From Neopestalotiopsis rosae (lineage: Eukaryota; Ascomycota; Sordariomycetes; Amphisphaeriales; Sporocadaceae): a stretch of 64,000 nucleotides of DNA. Location of the stretch: assembly GCA_023078685.1 (NCBI GenBank), contig JALGAS010000009.1:62001-126000 (forward strand). Reading direction: 5' to 3'. The position numbers and the translations under genes are program-made. The notes beneath the pieces were generated by a model that worked only from the letters and a program-made list of their open reading frames with translations, did no database searches and was not told where the DNA came from. Positions 22,263 through 33,492 of the stretch are shown here, piece after piece (the stretch's first letter is position 1; each line of letters opens with the position of its first letter).

Positions 22263-24249
22263 ATGCGTTGGATAGCAGCGGTTCTCCTAGTAGGGCTTGC
22301 CAGCCTGTCGGCAGCCCATGATGAGGGCCCCGTTCCAAAGTTCGTCGGTGGACGAAAGCTACTGTCGGGCATGAAGAGCAGAAGAGAATTGGAGAGAAGG
22401 GTATCAGGGATCCGCATGCCTCATAAGTCTGAGGACTTAGCCGTGCGTGCGGACGAGGACAACAATTCGCCGATCGATGCTCGTGACAATACGAGTGGAA
22501 AATGTGGTCCGAACCGTGGAAGCTGTGCCGCTGGGTACTGTTGCTCGGTTGAAGGGTGAGATCTTTACTCTATTAGCCTTCTGTACCCGATGGTCAATGC
22601 AGACATACTAATAGATTGAGAGCAGGTGGTGCGGTCTAGGCATTGACTACTGCGAGGCCCCAGATTGTCAGCTTAGCTATGGTCCTGGGTGTGACGGCAA
22701 CTCGAAACCAACCGGAGTCGATACGTCGACTATAGCAAGGCCCAAGGTGGGCAGCGTCGAATACGGTGGTGTTGGTATCTATGATTGTGTCAATGCCGGC
22801 GACATTGCCATGACCTTTGATGATGGTCCCTGGAACTACACCAGTGATCTTTTGGATAAGCTCAAGGTACGCCTGACCCATCTTGTGCGCATTGTATGAA
22901 CGCTCATGGAATCTGTCAGAAATACAATGCCAAAGCGACGTTCTTCATTGCTGGCAACAACATTGGCAAGGGCCACATCAATGATCCTAGTCTTCCTTGG
23001 CGGGCTGTCATTCAGGTAAGAATATCAAACATAGTAAACTGCAATTCGAACAGGGTGCTAAAATCGCTGCAGCGAATGGCGGCGGAGGGTCATCAGGTTG
23101 CCAGCCACACTTGGTCACACCAAAACTTCAGTGATGTGACTGCAACTCAAGCTCGAAACCAAGTGCTGTGGAATGAAATCGCATTGAACGATATCTTGGG
23201 CTATATACCAACTTATTTGAGGTCAGTCAGTCTCGCTTCAAACGAAGGGGGCCAATATCTCCAAGTCATAGTCTCTTACTCATTTCACTACTAGACCACC
23301 ATTTTCCATTTGCGAGAGTGATTGCGAGGATTTGTTGGCAGAGCTTGGATACCACATCATCTACTTTGACCTAGACACGGAAGGCTACCTCTACGACGAC
23401 CCGGCCGACATCCAGATCTGCAAGGACATTTGGAACGAGGCCGTGGACAACTCGGACGCCTGCGACGACAACTTTTTGCATATTGAGCACGACATTCACT
23501 GGCAGTCGGTGTACAACCTGACCGATTACTTCCTGGCCTCGCTGTTCGAGAACAACTACCGCGCCGTGACCGTGGGTGAGTGCCTCGGCGACCCTCCGGA
23601 GAACTGGTACCGCGCCGGCAGCTCCTCGGTGCCCGCCTATGATTTTCCCAGCCCGACGGCGAGCAATCCCAGCCAGTGCGAGGAGTCATCGACCTCGAAG
23701 CGCGGCACCGGCACCGATCCGTCTCCGACCGGCGGTCTGGTCGTTAGCGAGGAGGGAGACTGTGGCAACGGCATCACTTGTTTGGGTTCCGCCTTTGGCA
23801 ATTGTTGTTCTCAATACGGCTTTTGTGGTAACAACACCGACTACTGTGGCGAAGGATGCCAACCCGCTTTTGGCTCGGGTTGCCTGAGTGCCTCTACTTC
23901 GACGACCACTAGTACCGGAGTAAGTACAACATCCTCGCCCACGACAACCACAACACATGTTTCTACTCCTCCTCCTTCCACGACATCCTTGCCCGGTACC
24001 ACCACCACCACCACCCGTAGCACTAGCACCTCGTCAACTAGCAGCGCTGCCACTCCTACCGGGACTAATGAGGTTCTGGTCCCTAGTAAGAATGGATCGT
24101 GTGGCAAAGGAACCGGCTATACTTGTACAGGTAGCGACTTTGGTCTCTGCTGTACTTCGGGTAATCGGTGTGCCTTGCTGTGTCTATTGACTGGTTGCCA
24201 GCCCGACTACGGGACGTGTGCTGTTCTCATTGGACCTGGAGGCGAGTGA
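22263..24249 (+). CDS. Secreted chitin deacetylase with CBM18 chitin-binding domains
   Basis: Polysaccharide (NodB-type) deacetylase that removes acetyl groups from chitin to give chitosan, acting at the wall or outside the cell. Exons: 22263-22555, 22626-22866, 22920-23015, 23073-23221 and 23295-24249; 577 aa. Order: signal peptide (residues 1-19), Lys/Arg-rich propeptide-like segment, CBM18 (about 80-125, CGPNRGSCAAGYCC...WCG), then the catalytic domain with TFDDGP (motif 1), SHTWSH (metal-binding motif 2) and RPPFS (motif 3). A second CBM18 follows (CCSQYGFCG...YCGEGCQ), then a Ser/Thr-rich linker and a third, unusual CBM18-like module ending GCQPDYGTC. Such enzymes help fungi hide or remodel chitin. 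Convergent with the next gene. Confidence 0.93.
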
Positions 24250-24526
24250 TCGGGCTATGTGTGCGAGATGTGAGAGCGGATTCGCATGTGTGGTCTTCAA
24301 ACCAAGAACGAGCGAGAAGATTGATCTTGTATCGATGGGTATGATAAAAAGAAATTTGTTGTGTCTGGTCAAGATAATCAAAATTGGAAAATATGACAGA
24401 ATCAAGTTGCCAAAGCCTGTAGCATAGGCCATGAATTGTGATCTAGTGTAACTATAATAGCGGTCTAGTACTCTTCTGTCTCTGGGTCTACTTGTGCCCG
24501 CATGTCTCTCTCCATGTCTTCGTCTT

Positions 24527-25507
24527 TTACGTTCTCGAGATCTCGAGACTTTTGCTCAAACCAGAGGCAAGCAGATAGATTGTACGCAATATAGGCACCT
24601 TGACACCCTTGTCCCTCGCCATCTTGACCACATTGCCCACAATCGCCTCCACCTCGAGGCTCTTTGACGAAAAGGTGTCCGCCAGCATCGAGGGCTGCAC
24701 GCCGGGGAGGCTCCGCACCACGGCCCGGCCAATCTGAAAGTCCACCAGCTCCTCATTGATGCCCGCGTACCCGTACGCCTGCGCCACGGAAGCGACTTCC
24801 ATCATGACGTCCTTGATAAAGGCCTCGGCATCCTCGTTCACGTCGAGAAACTGCCGGTCGCGCAGCCTCGCCAGCGCGCAGATGGGGTTCCACGACGTGT
24901 TGACCAGCAGCTTGGACCACCGCTGCTCCTGGACATCGTCGTGCAGCTCCGCGTGGGCGCCGGCCGCGCCGAGGAGGTCTACAAACGCCTTGGCCGCGTC
25001 CTTGGCCGGCGCGTCAGCGGTCGCCGGGTACGTCCCGACGTGCAGCAGCTCCACCTCCTTGTGCTCGACCACGCCGGGGCTGACCTGCGTCGCGGGGAGG
25101 TAGACGACGGTGCTGATGATGGGGTTCTCGGGGAACCTCTGGGCGTAGTCCTCCTCGATGCCGATGCCGTTTTGGATCAAAACGATCGAGGTGCCCCGAC
25201 TTACCGCCGGGCTGATGAGCTCGGCCGTCGATGGGTTGGTCGAGAGGGCCTTTGTGCATACGAGAATATAGTCGAATGGCTCGGGGCTTGACTCCACCGC
25301 GTCGGCGGCAGATTTGGCCACGGCTGGTTTCACCTTGAGGCCGTTGCCCCATGAAGTTGAGTTGATGGTGAATCCATCATTCAATACTGCCTCGTAGTTG
25401 GAACGACAAATTGCCGTGAAGTTGGAGGCCGGGACGGCTCGAGACAACAGATAGGTATAGACGGCGCCAATGCTGCCCGTGCCGAAGACTAATATTCGCG
25501 GTGCCAT
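24527..25507 (-). CDS. Ketopantoate reductase (PanE/ApbA) family protein
   Basis: Single exon, 326 aa. An N-terminal NADP-binding fold with GTGSIGAVY (residues 9-17) is followed by the family's KAL...T segment and NGIG loop. The C-terminal helical domain has the conserved lysine context SKLLVNTSWNPICAL. True ketopantoate reductase makes pantoate for coenzyme A. Fungi carry many paralogues, so this may reduce another 2-keto acid. The coding sequence is GC-rich against AT-rich flanks. The ATG at 25507 follows a clear change of composition. Confidence 0.85.
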   Translation of the reverse strand: MAPRILVFGTGSIGAVYTYLLSRAVPASNFTAICRSNYEAVLNDGFTINSTSWGNGLKVKPAVAKSAADAVESSPEPFDYILVCTKALSTNPSTAELISPAVSRGTSIVLIQNGIGIEEDYAQRFPENPIISTVVYLPATQVSPGVVEHKEVELLHVGTYPATADAPAKDAAKAFVDLLGAAGAHAELHDDVQEQRWSKLLVNTSWNPICALARLRDRQFLDVNEDAEAFIKDVMMEVASVAQAYGYAGINEELVDFQIGRAVVRSLPGVQPSMLADTFSSKSLEVEAIVGNVVKMARDKGVKVPILRTIYLLASGLSKSLEISRT

Positions 25508-26011
25508 TTTGTTTTCTAGCGAGTCTCATTGATTCAATGATCAATGTGATATCTGTATCCTTGTGTGAGATAGTATACGAGGTGACACAGATTGCAACCA
25601 CTATGCTGAGCCCTCCGAAGTCGTGAGCATCGGACTATAACCCGAACTCGCACCCCGCGCCCCACAATACCTGCACAGTCAGACTCACTGATATGATGGT
25701 GGGCAGTAACGGCATTGAATCTTTGGTAACAGTTTTATGAACTGGATTGATAATATTGACTATTATTTACGGTTCTAAATCACATATGGAAAACCATACA
25801 TCATGTTTCATGACATATTTACAATGCAAAAATGACACCTTAAGGTAAAGGTGTACGGTCTTGCTGATACATCCCTCCACCTATCGTTGCAACACTGCTC
25901 GAGACTCTACGGTTCTTGATAAACCTTCAATCCAATTTGAAACAAGCGATGATGGAAGACCATTATGGACTAAAAGCAAAAAAGAAATTATTCAAGTTGA
26001 ACTTGGTAAGA
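25508..26011. other. Intergenic region
   Basis: AT-rich spacer between the reductase start and the tRNA; no gene recognised. Confidence 0.4.
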
Positions 26012-26103
26012 TGACAATGCCCGGGCTCGAACCGGGGGCCTCTTGTGAACACTAGGCGATTAACCATGTGAGACAAGCGTGATAACCACTACACTACACT
26101 GTC
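26012..26103 (-). tRNA. tRNA-Val (anticodon CAC) with intron
   Basis: Read on the minus strand: acceptor stem GACAGTG pairs with CATTGTC (one G-U) and the discriminator is A. The D arm contains AGTGGTTATCAC. Anticodon stem CTTGT/ACAAG encloses the loop CTCACAC with anticodon CAC. The T arm is CCCGG TTCGAGC CCGGG. A 19-nt intron follows the purine after the anticodon (position 37/38), the standard place. Without it the tRNA is 73 nt; CCA is not encoded. Confidence 0.93.
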
Positions 26104-27288
26104 GCGGTTTGCGCTGATTTATTGGAAGGAGGCTCGTTATGATAATATATATTAGTAATACAAGCGCAGGTCTCCACGTGCGGGTCGTTGTCGAGTTGGG
26201 CCCTGAACGGCCTGTTGCGTACGAAGTACGTAGCACTGTGATGTAATGGGAGAAAGCTGCAACGAAGCTTACGACAATAAAAGCGTCGGTCATCTTCTCC
26301 TATAGATATCATATTCTCCCTTGGGTTGTCCCAATCTTCTCTGTCAGTATCACACATGTATCATACAAATATTTTTATTCTTGCATGATTTGATCGTCAA
26401 TTCCTTTACGACCGATTGAGCCCGAATGACTTCGTTTTGTCGGAAATAGTCGTGGGAGTCGTATCTCCGAATCCCTACATGTTTGAAGCCTCTGGGGCGG
26501 CCTGGATCCGCAAGTGATAATGGAATCGAGTGGAATAGACAATCAACTGCCATGATATTCTTCATCTTCTTCCTCCAACGACTCAGATATGTACTGCGCC
26601 TCTATCTAGTGATAATAAGTTTTTCTGGCTCAAAAAAATCGATCTTGCTAGCCCTACGAATGTCAAATTGCAATTGGAATGTTCAGAGATAACGCCACAG
26701 CCAGAGCCTTCAGCCACAGTTAGTCCCCATACTTACTGCAGGAGGCCTGGGGTCTAGCGAGTTGGCCAGCTTTTAGCTCCCGTCCAAGCTTTGGGAGTTC
26801 GATGCTCGTAGCGGCACTTTGACATCATCGGTGCTTGTTGTCAGTGCGTTGGAGGCCCTGGGCCTGGGAACTGGCTGCTGGCAGGCTGGGACCCGACCTC
26901 GATTGTGTTGATCATCCCCAAAACCTGGAAAATTCACAGGTCTGGAAATGATGCGCTATAATTGCCGACAGGCTCTCGTCGTCATTCAGTCACAGGTCAC
27001 TCTCTTTTGAGACAATATCCATAAAGACCCCCTATCTATTGCCAAGGAGCTCTAGATTTGTTCTCTGCAATTGCTCCTTCATTCCCCCATAGAGGCCAAG
27101 AGCGACCCGCCTGCCAGCATTCTCTGAAACCCAGTGTATCAGTCGCTGCCGTCCAATCAATCAACCACCGTTTGTGGTCAAACACCAGCCAAAACCCAAG
27201 AGGTCGCGAGAAGTTCGCTTTCATTTTCGAACCTCTTTTCTTCTTCAACTTCCCAAGACCACGCCAAATCCTATAATCAATAGTCAAG
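26104..27288. other. Intergenic region
   Basis: Region upstream of the tRNA and of the DUF4112 gene. Small frames at 26060-26565 (-) are not convincing. The last 300 bases are a CA/CT-rich leader of the next gene. Confidence 0.4.
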
Positions 27289-28224
27289 ATGGCGAGCTTT
27301 ATCGCAAAGAAGATTAGCACCAAGATCCTCGGCGAGACGATGGAGAACAAATGGGGTGTTCAGGTGAGTCTGCGTTCCTTTTCTGCTCTTGTCTTACTAC
27401 GATAACTGACGTAGTCTTGATTGTAGGACCCCATGTTCGAACATGTCCCAGCGACGAGGCTCGACGGCAAGCCCAGCAAGAAGATGAAGAAGGTCAAGAG
27501 AGCCATTCCGCCGGGCATCTCTGAGCATGATGCACAGATTCTCAACAAGGTCAAGCGCAGGGCCTACAAGCTAGATTTGAGCTTGTTCAGTATTGCGGGT
27601 GTGCGCTTTGGCTGGAGCAGTGTCATTGGCATCGTTCCCTTGTAAGTTACCCATCATTTCAAAAACAAACGCTTGTAGTATATAAACTAATCAAATGGAA
27701 ATAGTGCTGGAGATCTGATTGATTTCTTCATGGCTGCCATGGTCATCAATACCTGCAAGAAAGTCGATGGTGGCCTACCGTCGAGCCTCACCACAAAGAT
27801 GTGGTTCTGGGCTCTGATCGATTTGGTCATCGGCTTCATTCCTTTCCTAGGCGATGTCTTCGACGCTGTGATCAAGGCCAACGCGCGCAACGCCATCTAC
27901 TTGGAAGAACACTTGCGCAAGAAGGGCCAGCAGAATCTACGTAAGAGTGGCCTGCCTGTCCCCGACGTCGACCCCAGTGATCCCTACGTTTTCGACCACC
28001 TGGACAATGAGCCATCTGGCCGACGAAACGGCCACCGCTCCCAGGAGTCTGGTGTTGCCGCTACCCCAGATCTACCCACGCGACCCAACGACGCTCGAGT
28101 GCGCAATGATCGTCAATCCGGTGGATCGTGGTTTGGCTTTGGTGGTAACAGGAGCCGACGCAATGATGTAGAGACGGGCATTGCCGACCAGCCGCCAACA
28201 CGGGGCTCATCGCGCCGCAACTAA
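27289..28224 (+). CDS. DUF4112 family membrane protein
   Basis: Three exons: 27289-27363, 27427-27641 and 27705-28224; 269 aa. Two hydrophobic segments show the DUF4112 pattern: GVRFGWSSVIGIVPFAGDLIDFF (formed across the second splice site) and MWFWALIDLVIGFIPFLGDVFDAV. They are followed by a conserved NARNAIYLEEHL-type helix. The last 90 residues are polar, Arg/Asn/Gly-rich and disordered. The function of the family is unknown. The N-terminus (MASFIAKKISTKILGE) is amphipathic, without a clear signal peptide. Confidence 0.88.
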
Positions 28225-29735
28225 TGACATGGCTTTGGTCGACCTGTTTTGAAAGGTCATATACGACTCTGCGACTATACTATACGCGCACACTGGCTAG
28301 TCATTTTGCACAGCGTTCGACCGCGTGCACCATGGGTGACCCAACTCAGCTACGATGGCTCGAAAGAGTGCTTTGATTCGCTTCGCAAACCTCATAATGT
28401 GTTACGAGAAAAAGAAAATGTTTGGTGTTAATGGTTACGACGGAGGGACACAGATTTGATACCACTAGAGCATAATTACAGCTCATGCTCCTATACTCTT
28501 GATGCCAATTTGGAGTTTAGACTATATCTTCAGATTAATATTACTTCCTTGAACTGTCTACTGATTTGGAAATTTTTGCCGCTGCGTAGAATCACTCGTG
28601 AAAGAATCAATGCACCCGACGCGATGTGCATACTTTACTGTGTTGTGGGCCATGCGCACTGTACATTGCATAGCACCCTAGAGCCATGCATACATACCAC
28701 ACTATACCCCGTACTCAATATGCATGCACTATCTGCACCTGCATCCAAAACATCATTCGAAGTTCTTTGTAAGAATTAAGTTCTCACAGTACGAAAACCA
28801 ATGCGCTTCTCTCGAGTACGCCGAATTTACCTAAGATCAATGGCAACCGAGTTCTAGACATCATTATGACTCCTTCCATTAAGTGCAAAACGCGTCTTCC
28901 ATGACTTGAGGCGCGTCTTGGAGCTTGCTAGTTTCAAGCTATTTAAGATCAGATAACTGTGTTCTCCACAATACCATCATCATCAATAAGCAATTCCGAC
29001 TGCTTCGTAAGTTCTAAGTTTGCGAGCCGAGCAACTTTTTGTGGTTCTACATCCGTAAGTCCGAAAACCGGGCAAACGTGCAAACCTGGTCTTGTACATG
29101 GTATGGAGAAGAGAGAATGGGGAATCTGTTTATCTGATCCAATTCTGCCTGATCATCTCGTTGATGCGCGTCGAAAGGACATGTTGTTGGTCAATGGCAG
29201 GTATTGATCTGACCCCTGCGCTGACTCTTTTTTTACGTACCTGAGCACACGCCAAGCCAAGCGCTGTGCCTCAGCCCACTGTCCCAAGATACCCAGGACC
29301 GAGCGCGTTTACATGTGGTTAATTGGTACTGTTTGCCCCGCGATATACTAGTATACATACACAGTACCTGTGTGATTCCAGTCGTCACTTTGCTTTCCAG
29401 TTGCAGGAGTATAGTGCTCTGATTGCAGTCAATTCAAAGGTGACCATTCTAAGGTGCATGATTATGGGAACTCATCAAAGCTGTCTTGAGCCTCCAAGAG
29501 CTCCCAAGCTTGCTTGTTTGTTTGGAAGCATGCAGCATGCGCATGCAGTGTAGCTGGTAGCCTCGCAGGAAACTCCGGAGCTTGAAAACAAGGTCATGTA
29601 CACATCAAGGTTACAAAAGAGGCGATCCTACGACAGAAGCAGCCAAGTTCAGTGGAGAGGGAACCATTTCAATGTCTCGGTCCAAGCTCATTCATTGACA
29701 TGGCTTCACTCGGAACGGATCCAATCCCCTGGACG

Positions 29736-29741
29736 ACGCGT
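29736..29741. promoter_or_regulatory. MCB-like element ACGCGT
   Basis: Perfect MluI cell-cycle box about 300 bp before the ribonucleotide reductase start codon, followed at 29751 by the variant ACGCGA. Confidence 0.5.
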
Positions 29742-29960
29742 GAAATTGACACGCGAAATCGGTGCTCTGGGTGGCTGGTGGGGTCAAATCGCTTTTCTAG
29801 TCTGACCCAGAGATTGACAGGGAGGCGCGTCTTTGTGATTTTCGCGCGTCGGGCCAAAGATACTTAAAAAGCGACCCGTCGACACACTAAATAGCAAAGA
29901 TTCATTCTTGTCCATATCAACTCAAACCACCACCTCTTCTTCAATTCACAACCACTATAG

Positions 29961-29966
29961 ACGCGT
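29961..29966. promoter_or_regulatory. MCB-like element ACGCGT
   Basis: Perfect MluI cell-cycle box 81 bp before the ATG, possibly within the leader. Confidence 0.5.
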
Positions 29967-30041
29967 CTTTCTTCTTGTATTCGAACCGTCCTTTCAATAC
30001 TCTCCTACTCACACATACACACACAAAGCCAGTCAGACGCA

Positions 30042-31495
30042 ATGGCAACCGAGATCACTCCCTCCAAGAAGGTACGTTCATGACGTCGTTGCCTGCTGGG
30101 CACGCCAAACGCCACCAAAATATATGCACAAAGAGGACAAAACATGGCTAACACAATCTCTTGTTCACAGGCTGCCTCTGCCTTCGAGTCCTTGAAGATG
30201 GAATCTCCTGTTAAGAAGCTCGACTTCTCGGGCAAGGAGAACGCGCCTTTCGATGCTGATGCTCCAGTTGAGACTGAGACACAAAAGCCTGCCATGGAGA
30301 CCAAGCAAGTTGCCAAGGGCGGCGTTGCCCCTACAATCAAGGCTGAGGAGGCCGATGAGCCTCTTCTGCAAGAGAACCCCAACAGATTCGTCCTCTTCCC
30401 CATCAAGTACCATGAGGTAAGTTATGTGACGCGTCTGACGCGTAAAGTGGTTTGTCCAAGACGCGACCAAGGCTAACAATGAATTTTCACTTTTAGATCT
30501 GGCAAATGTACAAGAAGGCCGAGGCTTCTTTCTGGACCGCCGAGGAGATCGATCTGTCCAAGGACCTTCACGACTGGAACAACAAGATCACCGAGGATGA
30601 GCAATACTTCATCTCCCACATTCTGGCTTTCTTCGCCGCCTCTGATGGTATCGTCAACGAGAACCTGGTCGAGCGTTTCAGTGGAGAGGTTCAGATTCCC
30701 GAGGCACGATGCTTCTACGGTTTCCAGATCATGATGGAGAACATTCACTCCGAGACCTACTCGCTGCTCATTGATACCTACATCAAGGAGCCCAGCCAGA
30801 GAACTTACCTGTTCAACGCCATTGATACCAGTAAGTTGCCATTGACATCACCACTTGAATACACCAAAGCTAATCGTGATCTAGTTCCCTGCATCCGCAG
30901 AAAGGCCGACTGGGCTCTTCGATGGATCACTGATGAGAAGTCTACCTTTGCTCAGCGTCTCATTGCCTTTGCTGCCGTCGAGGGTATCTTCTTCAGCGGT
31001 GCTTTCGCCTCCATCTTCTGGTTGAAGAAGCGTGGTCTGATGCCTGGTCTCACCTTCTCCAACGAGCTCATCTCTCGTGACGAGGGTCTGCATACTGACT
31101 TTGCTTGCTTGCTGTTCTCTCACCTGAACAACCGCCCTAGCAAGGAGATGATCCAGGAGATCATTGTCGACGCTGTCAACATTGAGCAGGAGTTCTTGAC
31201 TGAGGCTCTTCCTTGCGCTCTGCTCGGTATGAACTCCAACCTCATGAAGCAGTACATTGAGTTCGTTGCCGACCGTCTGCTGGTCGCTCTCGGTAACGAG
31301 AAGGTTTACCGCTCCTCCAACCCCTTCGACTTCATGGAGAACATCTCCCTTGGTGGCAAGACCAACTTCTTTGAGAAGCGTGTCGGTGAATACCAGAAGG
31401 CTGGTGTCATGGCTAGCACCAAGAAGCCCGTTGTCGAGGAGACGCCCAAGGAGAACGAGAACGGCGGTGACTTCTCCTTCGATGATGACTTTTAA
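30042..31495 (+). CDS. RNR2: Ribonucleoside-diphosphate reductase small subunit (R2)
   Basis: Provides the di-iron tyrosyl radical for reduction of ribonucleotides to deoxyribonucleotides in the R1/R2 complex. Exons: 30042-30071, 30171-30416, 30497-30830 and 30885-31495; 406 aa, normal for fungi. Iron ligands visible by family pattern: D142 (ASDGIVNEN), E173 and H176 ([10 protein letters not shown]), E236 (VEGIFF), E270 and H273 (RDEGLHTDF). The radical tyrosine is Y180. The acidic tail ending FSFDDDF is the docking peptide for R1. Intron 3 (54 nt) is stop-free and in frame. Strong codon bias in the last exon fits high expression. MCB-like sites lie upstream and in intron 2. Confidence 0.97.
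30429..30443. promoter_or_regulatory. Two ACGCGT boxes inside RNR2 intron 2
   Basis: Perfect ACGCGT at 30429-30434 and 30438-30443, three bases apart, with ACGCGA about 20 bases further on. They lie in the second intron and so are not explained by coding constraint. Confidence 0.45.
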
Positions 31496-32144
31496 ACGCA
31501 TCATCTTTGGTCATTGCTCATTTCCTATCCTTGCACTCGATACCCTCAACTCATTGCTACAGACACCGCTCTTGTGTATAGTTGGCTTGAAGCTCAACTT
31601 TGTCCATCACTGCTCTGCATGGCATTAGAGGATTGGTGAGCACGCTGGTGCAGCTTGGTTATAGTCGTTTCACATTTCCTTTTCTCTCTACTCACTATAG
31701 TTGGGTACATCCAGCGCACGTCGTGCGTTGGTCATATGGGCGTTCCATTGGCGTTAAGGGTTCATGATATAGCAGATAAAGGTCCTTTCGACCGGCTCCA
31801 GGAATAGGAGCGGACGGTCGCTGCATTTAGAGGGTCTACGACACATAGGGAAAAAACGAGATCACGTTATGGTATTGCGAGATGCTTTCTGGCACTCGAG
31901 GTGTAATTGAAGAGCCGATTCAACCTGAATGTCTTTGTTTGTTCCGTGATTTGCAGCATGAAACTTGTGAGTGACACGAACAAAAAGAGGTAAATATCAC
32001 CGGGCCAGCCCTTTCCTAGGCTACACTTGTATAATTATATTTTGGCGCATGACGGGACGGGTTCTTCGAACGCATGAATTCTCCAATGGGTGGTAGATGC
32101 TATTGTGTCGTTTCATAATCTAGTGTATGAGTATGCATTCCATG
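31496..32144. other. Convergent intergenic region
   Basis: 3' UTRs of RNR2 and of the SRP9-side transcript; no gene recognised. Confidence 0.4.
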
Positions 32145-32360
32145 CTATTCGCTCATTTCCGAAGACTTGAATCTCTTTTTCGTAGCCACAAATTTCGCCA
32201 ATGCCTCGTGATGTCTTGAAGAGAGTTGCTCTTGCTTTTGGCTTTCGTTGCTGGACCAAGAACATGATAGGTATTCCTCCAGCTTCCCCTGTTCATTGTC
32301 CCCTTCACCTCGCATCAAGGCCATGTAGAGCCTGTCAGCGTTTCCTCTGATATCCGTCAT
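32145..32360 (-). CDS. Hypothetical 71-aa ORF directly downstream of SRP9
   Basis: ATG 32360 to TAG 32145, beginning about 30 nt after the SRP9 stop on the same strand, in another frame. The composition looks like a real soluble helical protein (DRLYMALMRGEGDNEQGKLE, then a Lys/Arg-rich end). The spacing suggests it lies in the SRP9 3' UTR or is an alternative last exon. No family recognised. Confidence 0.3.
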   Translation of the reverse strand: MTDIRGNADRLYMALMRGEGDNEQGKLEEYLSCSWSSNESQKQEQLSSRHHEALAKFVATKKRFKSSEMSE

Positions 32361-32388
32361 TGCAGCCCAAAGTCCAGTGCGCCGGCTC

Positions 32389-32892
32389 TCATCGCTTGCC
32401 CTTCTTCTTCTTGCCCTTGCCGCCGCCAGCTCCACCTCCTGGTTGCTGACCCTGCTGTGCCTGTTGAACCGGGTCCGCCTTTTCGGGGGCGGGCGTGCCG
32501 GTTCCGCTCTCGGGCGCGTCCAGGGCCGGCACGCCGACGTCGTCCTTGAGGGCGGGCAGCCCGGCCATGGGCCGTCCCAGCTTGCCCAGGCTCGTGATCA
32601 GCCGCGAGACCTCGGCCGCCTTGCTGGTCTTGTACTTGAGCGTCGTGCCCGTCTTGGGGTCAAAGGTCTTGAGGACGAGGCGGCCCCGCGGCGGCTTGGC
32701 CTCTCCGCCTTCTGTCGTCGTCGTTGTCTTCTTGCTGCTGTCGGCTGCTGCTTTTTCTCCGTCCTTGGACTTGCGCGGCGCGTCGGCTGCTCGTATCGAG
32801 TACCTGGTGGTTACTCTGGTGGTGGTGGGTCGCGCCTCTAGGAGGAGTTGCGACTGCCTCAGCCACTCGTCGGCTGTTGCGTAGTATGGCAT
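32389..32892 (-). CDS. SRP21: Signal recognition particle SRP9/SRP21 subunit
   Basis: Single exon, 167 aa. The Alu-domain SRP9 fold is seen in two blocks: MPYYATADEWLRQSQLLLEA with TTRVTTRYSI at the N-terminus, and RGRLVLKTFDPKTGTTLKYKT with EVSRLITSLGKLGR after a short acidic/basic insert. The tail is Gly/Pro-rich and ends in GKGKKKKGKR, typical of the longer fungal SRP21 form that binds SRP RNA. It acts in co-translational targeting to the ER. It is divergent from SWD2 with a 600-bp gap. Confidence 0.9.
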   Translation of the reverse strand: MPYYATADEWLRQSQLLLEARPTTTRVTTRYSIRAADAPRKSKDGEKAAADSSKKTTTTTEGGEAKPPRGRLVLKTFDPKTGTTLKYKTSKAAEVSRLITSLGKLGRPMAGLPALKDDVGVPALDAPESGTGTPAPEKADPVQQAQQGQQPGGGAGGGKGKKKKGKR

Positions 32893-33492
32893 ACTGTCTG
32901 ATTTTGGAAAAAAAGGTAATGAGAAAGATGAGGGGATGGTATTGCGCCCCTAAGATCACCGGCTGGAACGCTCCCTCTAAAATCCGTCCCTCTGCTGTGT
33001 GATTATCGTATATGTGCTGAACCTGTTTGAATACTCTGGGTGCGCTTGTATTGCGCGTCTCGAGGTGACTGGTCGCGTGGGTGATGGTGTTTTATGATGA
33101 ATTAAACAAGTGCTACCTCCAAACCGAATTTTGGCAGCTCGTTAGGTATTGGGACTGATGCTTGGTGGGGTTGGGAGCTTCTGTTCGATCTGTTCGTTCC
33201 CCAATTTCGCGGGGACAAGCCTCAGCTCCCTTCAGTGACATTGGCAGGGGTCTTGCTCGTCTGCCAGCTCTCACCCCACATTGGAATTTCATCACTGCCA
33301 GGCTGACTTTGAGCCTTGTCAACATTTGTTTACTTTTCCTGATTGTCAAACTCCTGCTTCTCATTTTCGAACCTTGACTTGGGACACTTTGTCGCATTGA
33401 GCTTCTGACAAACCAATTGGCGCATTTAGAAATCGGCGACTCCCGTAACCCCAAGCAAACAAGACGTGCACCGTCGCTCGTGGCTGCCCGCC
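32893..33492. other. Bidirectional promoter region SRP21/SWD2
   Basis: Divergent spacer; no gene recognised. An open frame at 33113-33607 (-) overlaps SWD2 exon 1 and is a shadow. Confidence 0.4.

Larger units (their letters stand above)
28225..30041. other. Upstream region of ribonucleotide reductase
   Basis: A 1.8-kb region without a recognised gene. It contains repeated GCGCGTC/ACGCGT-type words, for example near 28890, 28911, 29736, 29751, 29824, 29842 and 29961, dense in the last 350 bases. These suggest cell-cycle control of the next gene. Confidence 0.45.

Noticed and set aside
30881..31504. 207-codon minus-strand frame opposite RNR2
   Set aside because: Antisense shadow caused by strong codon bias in RNR2.
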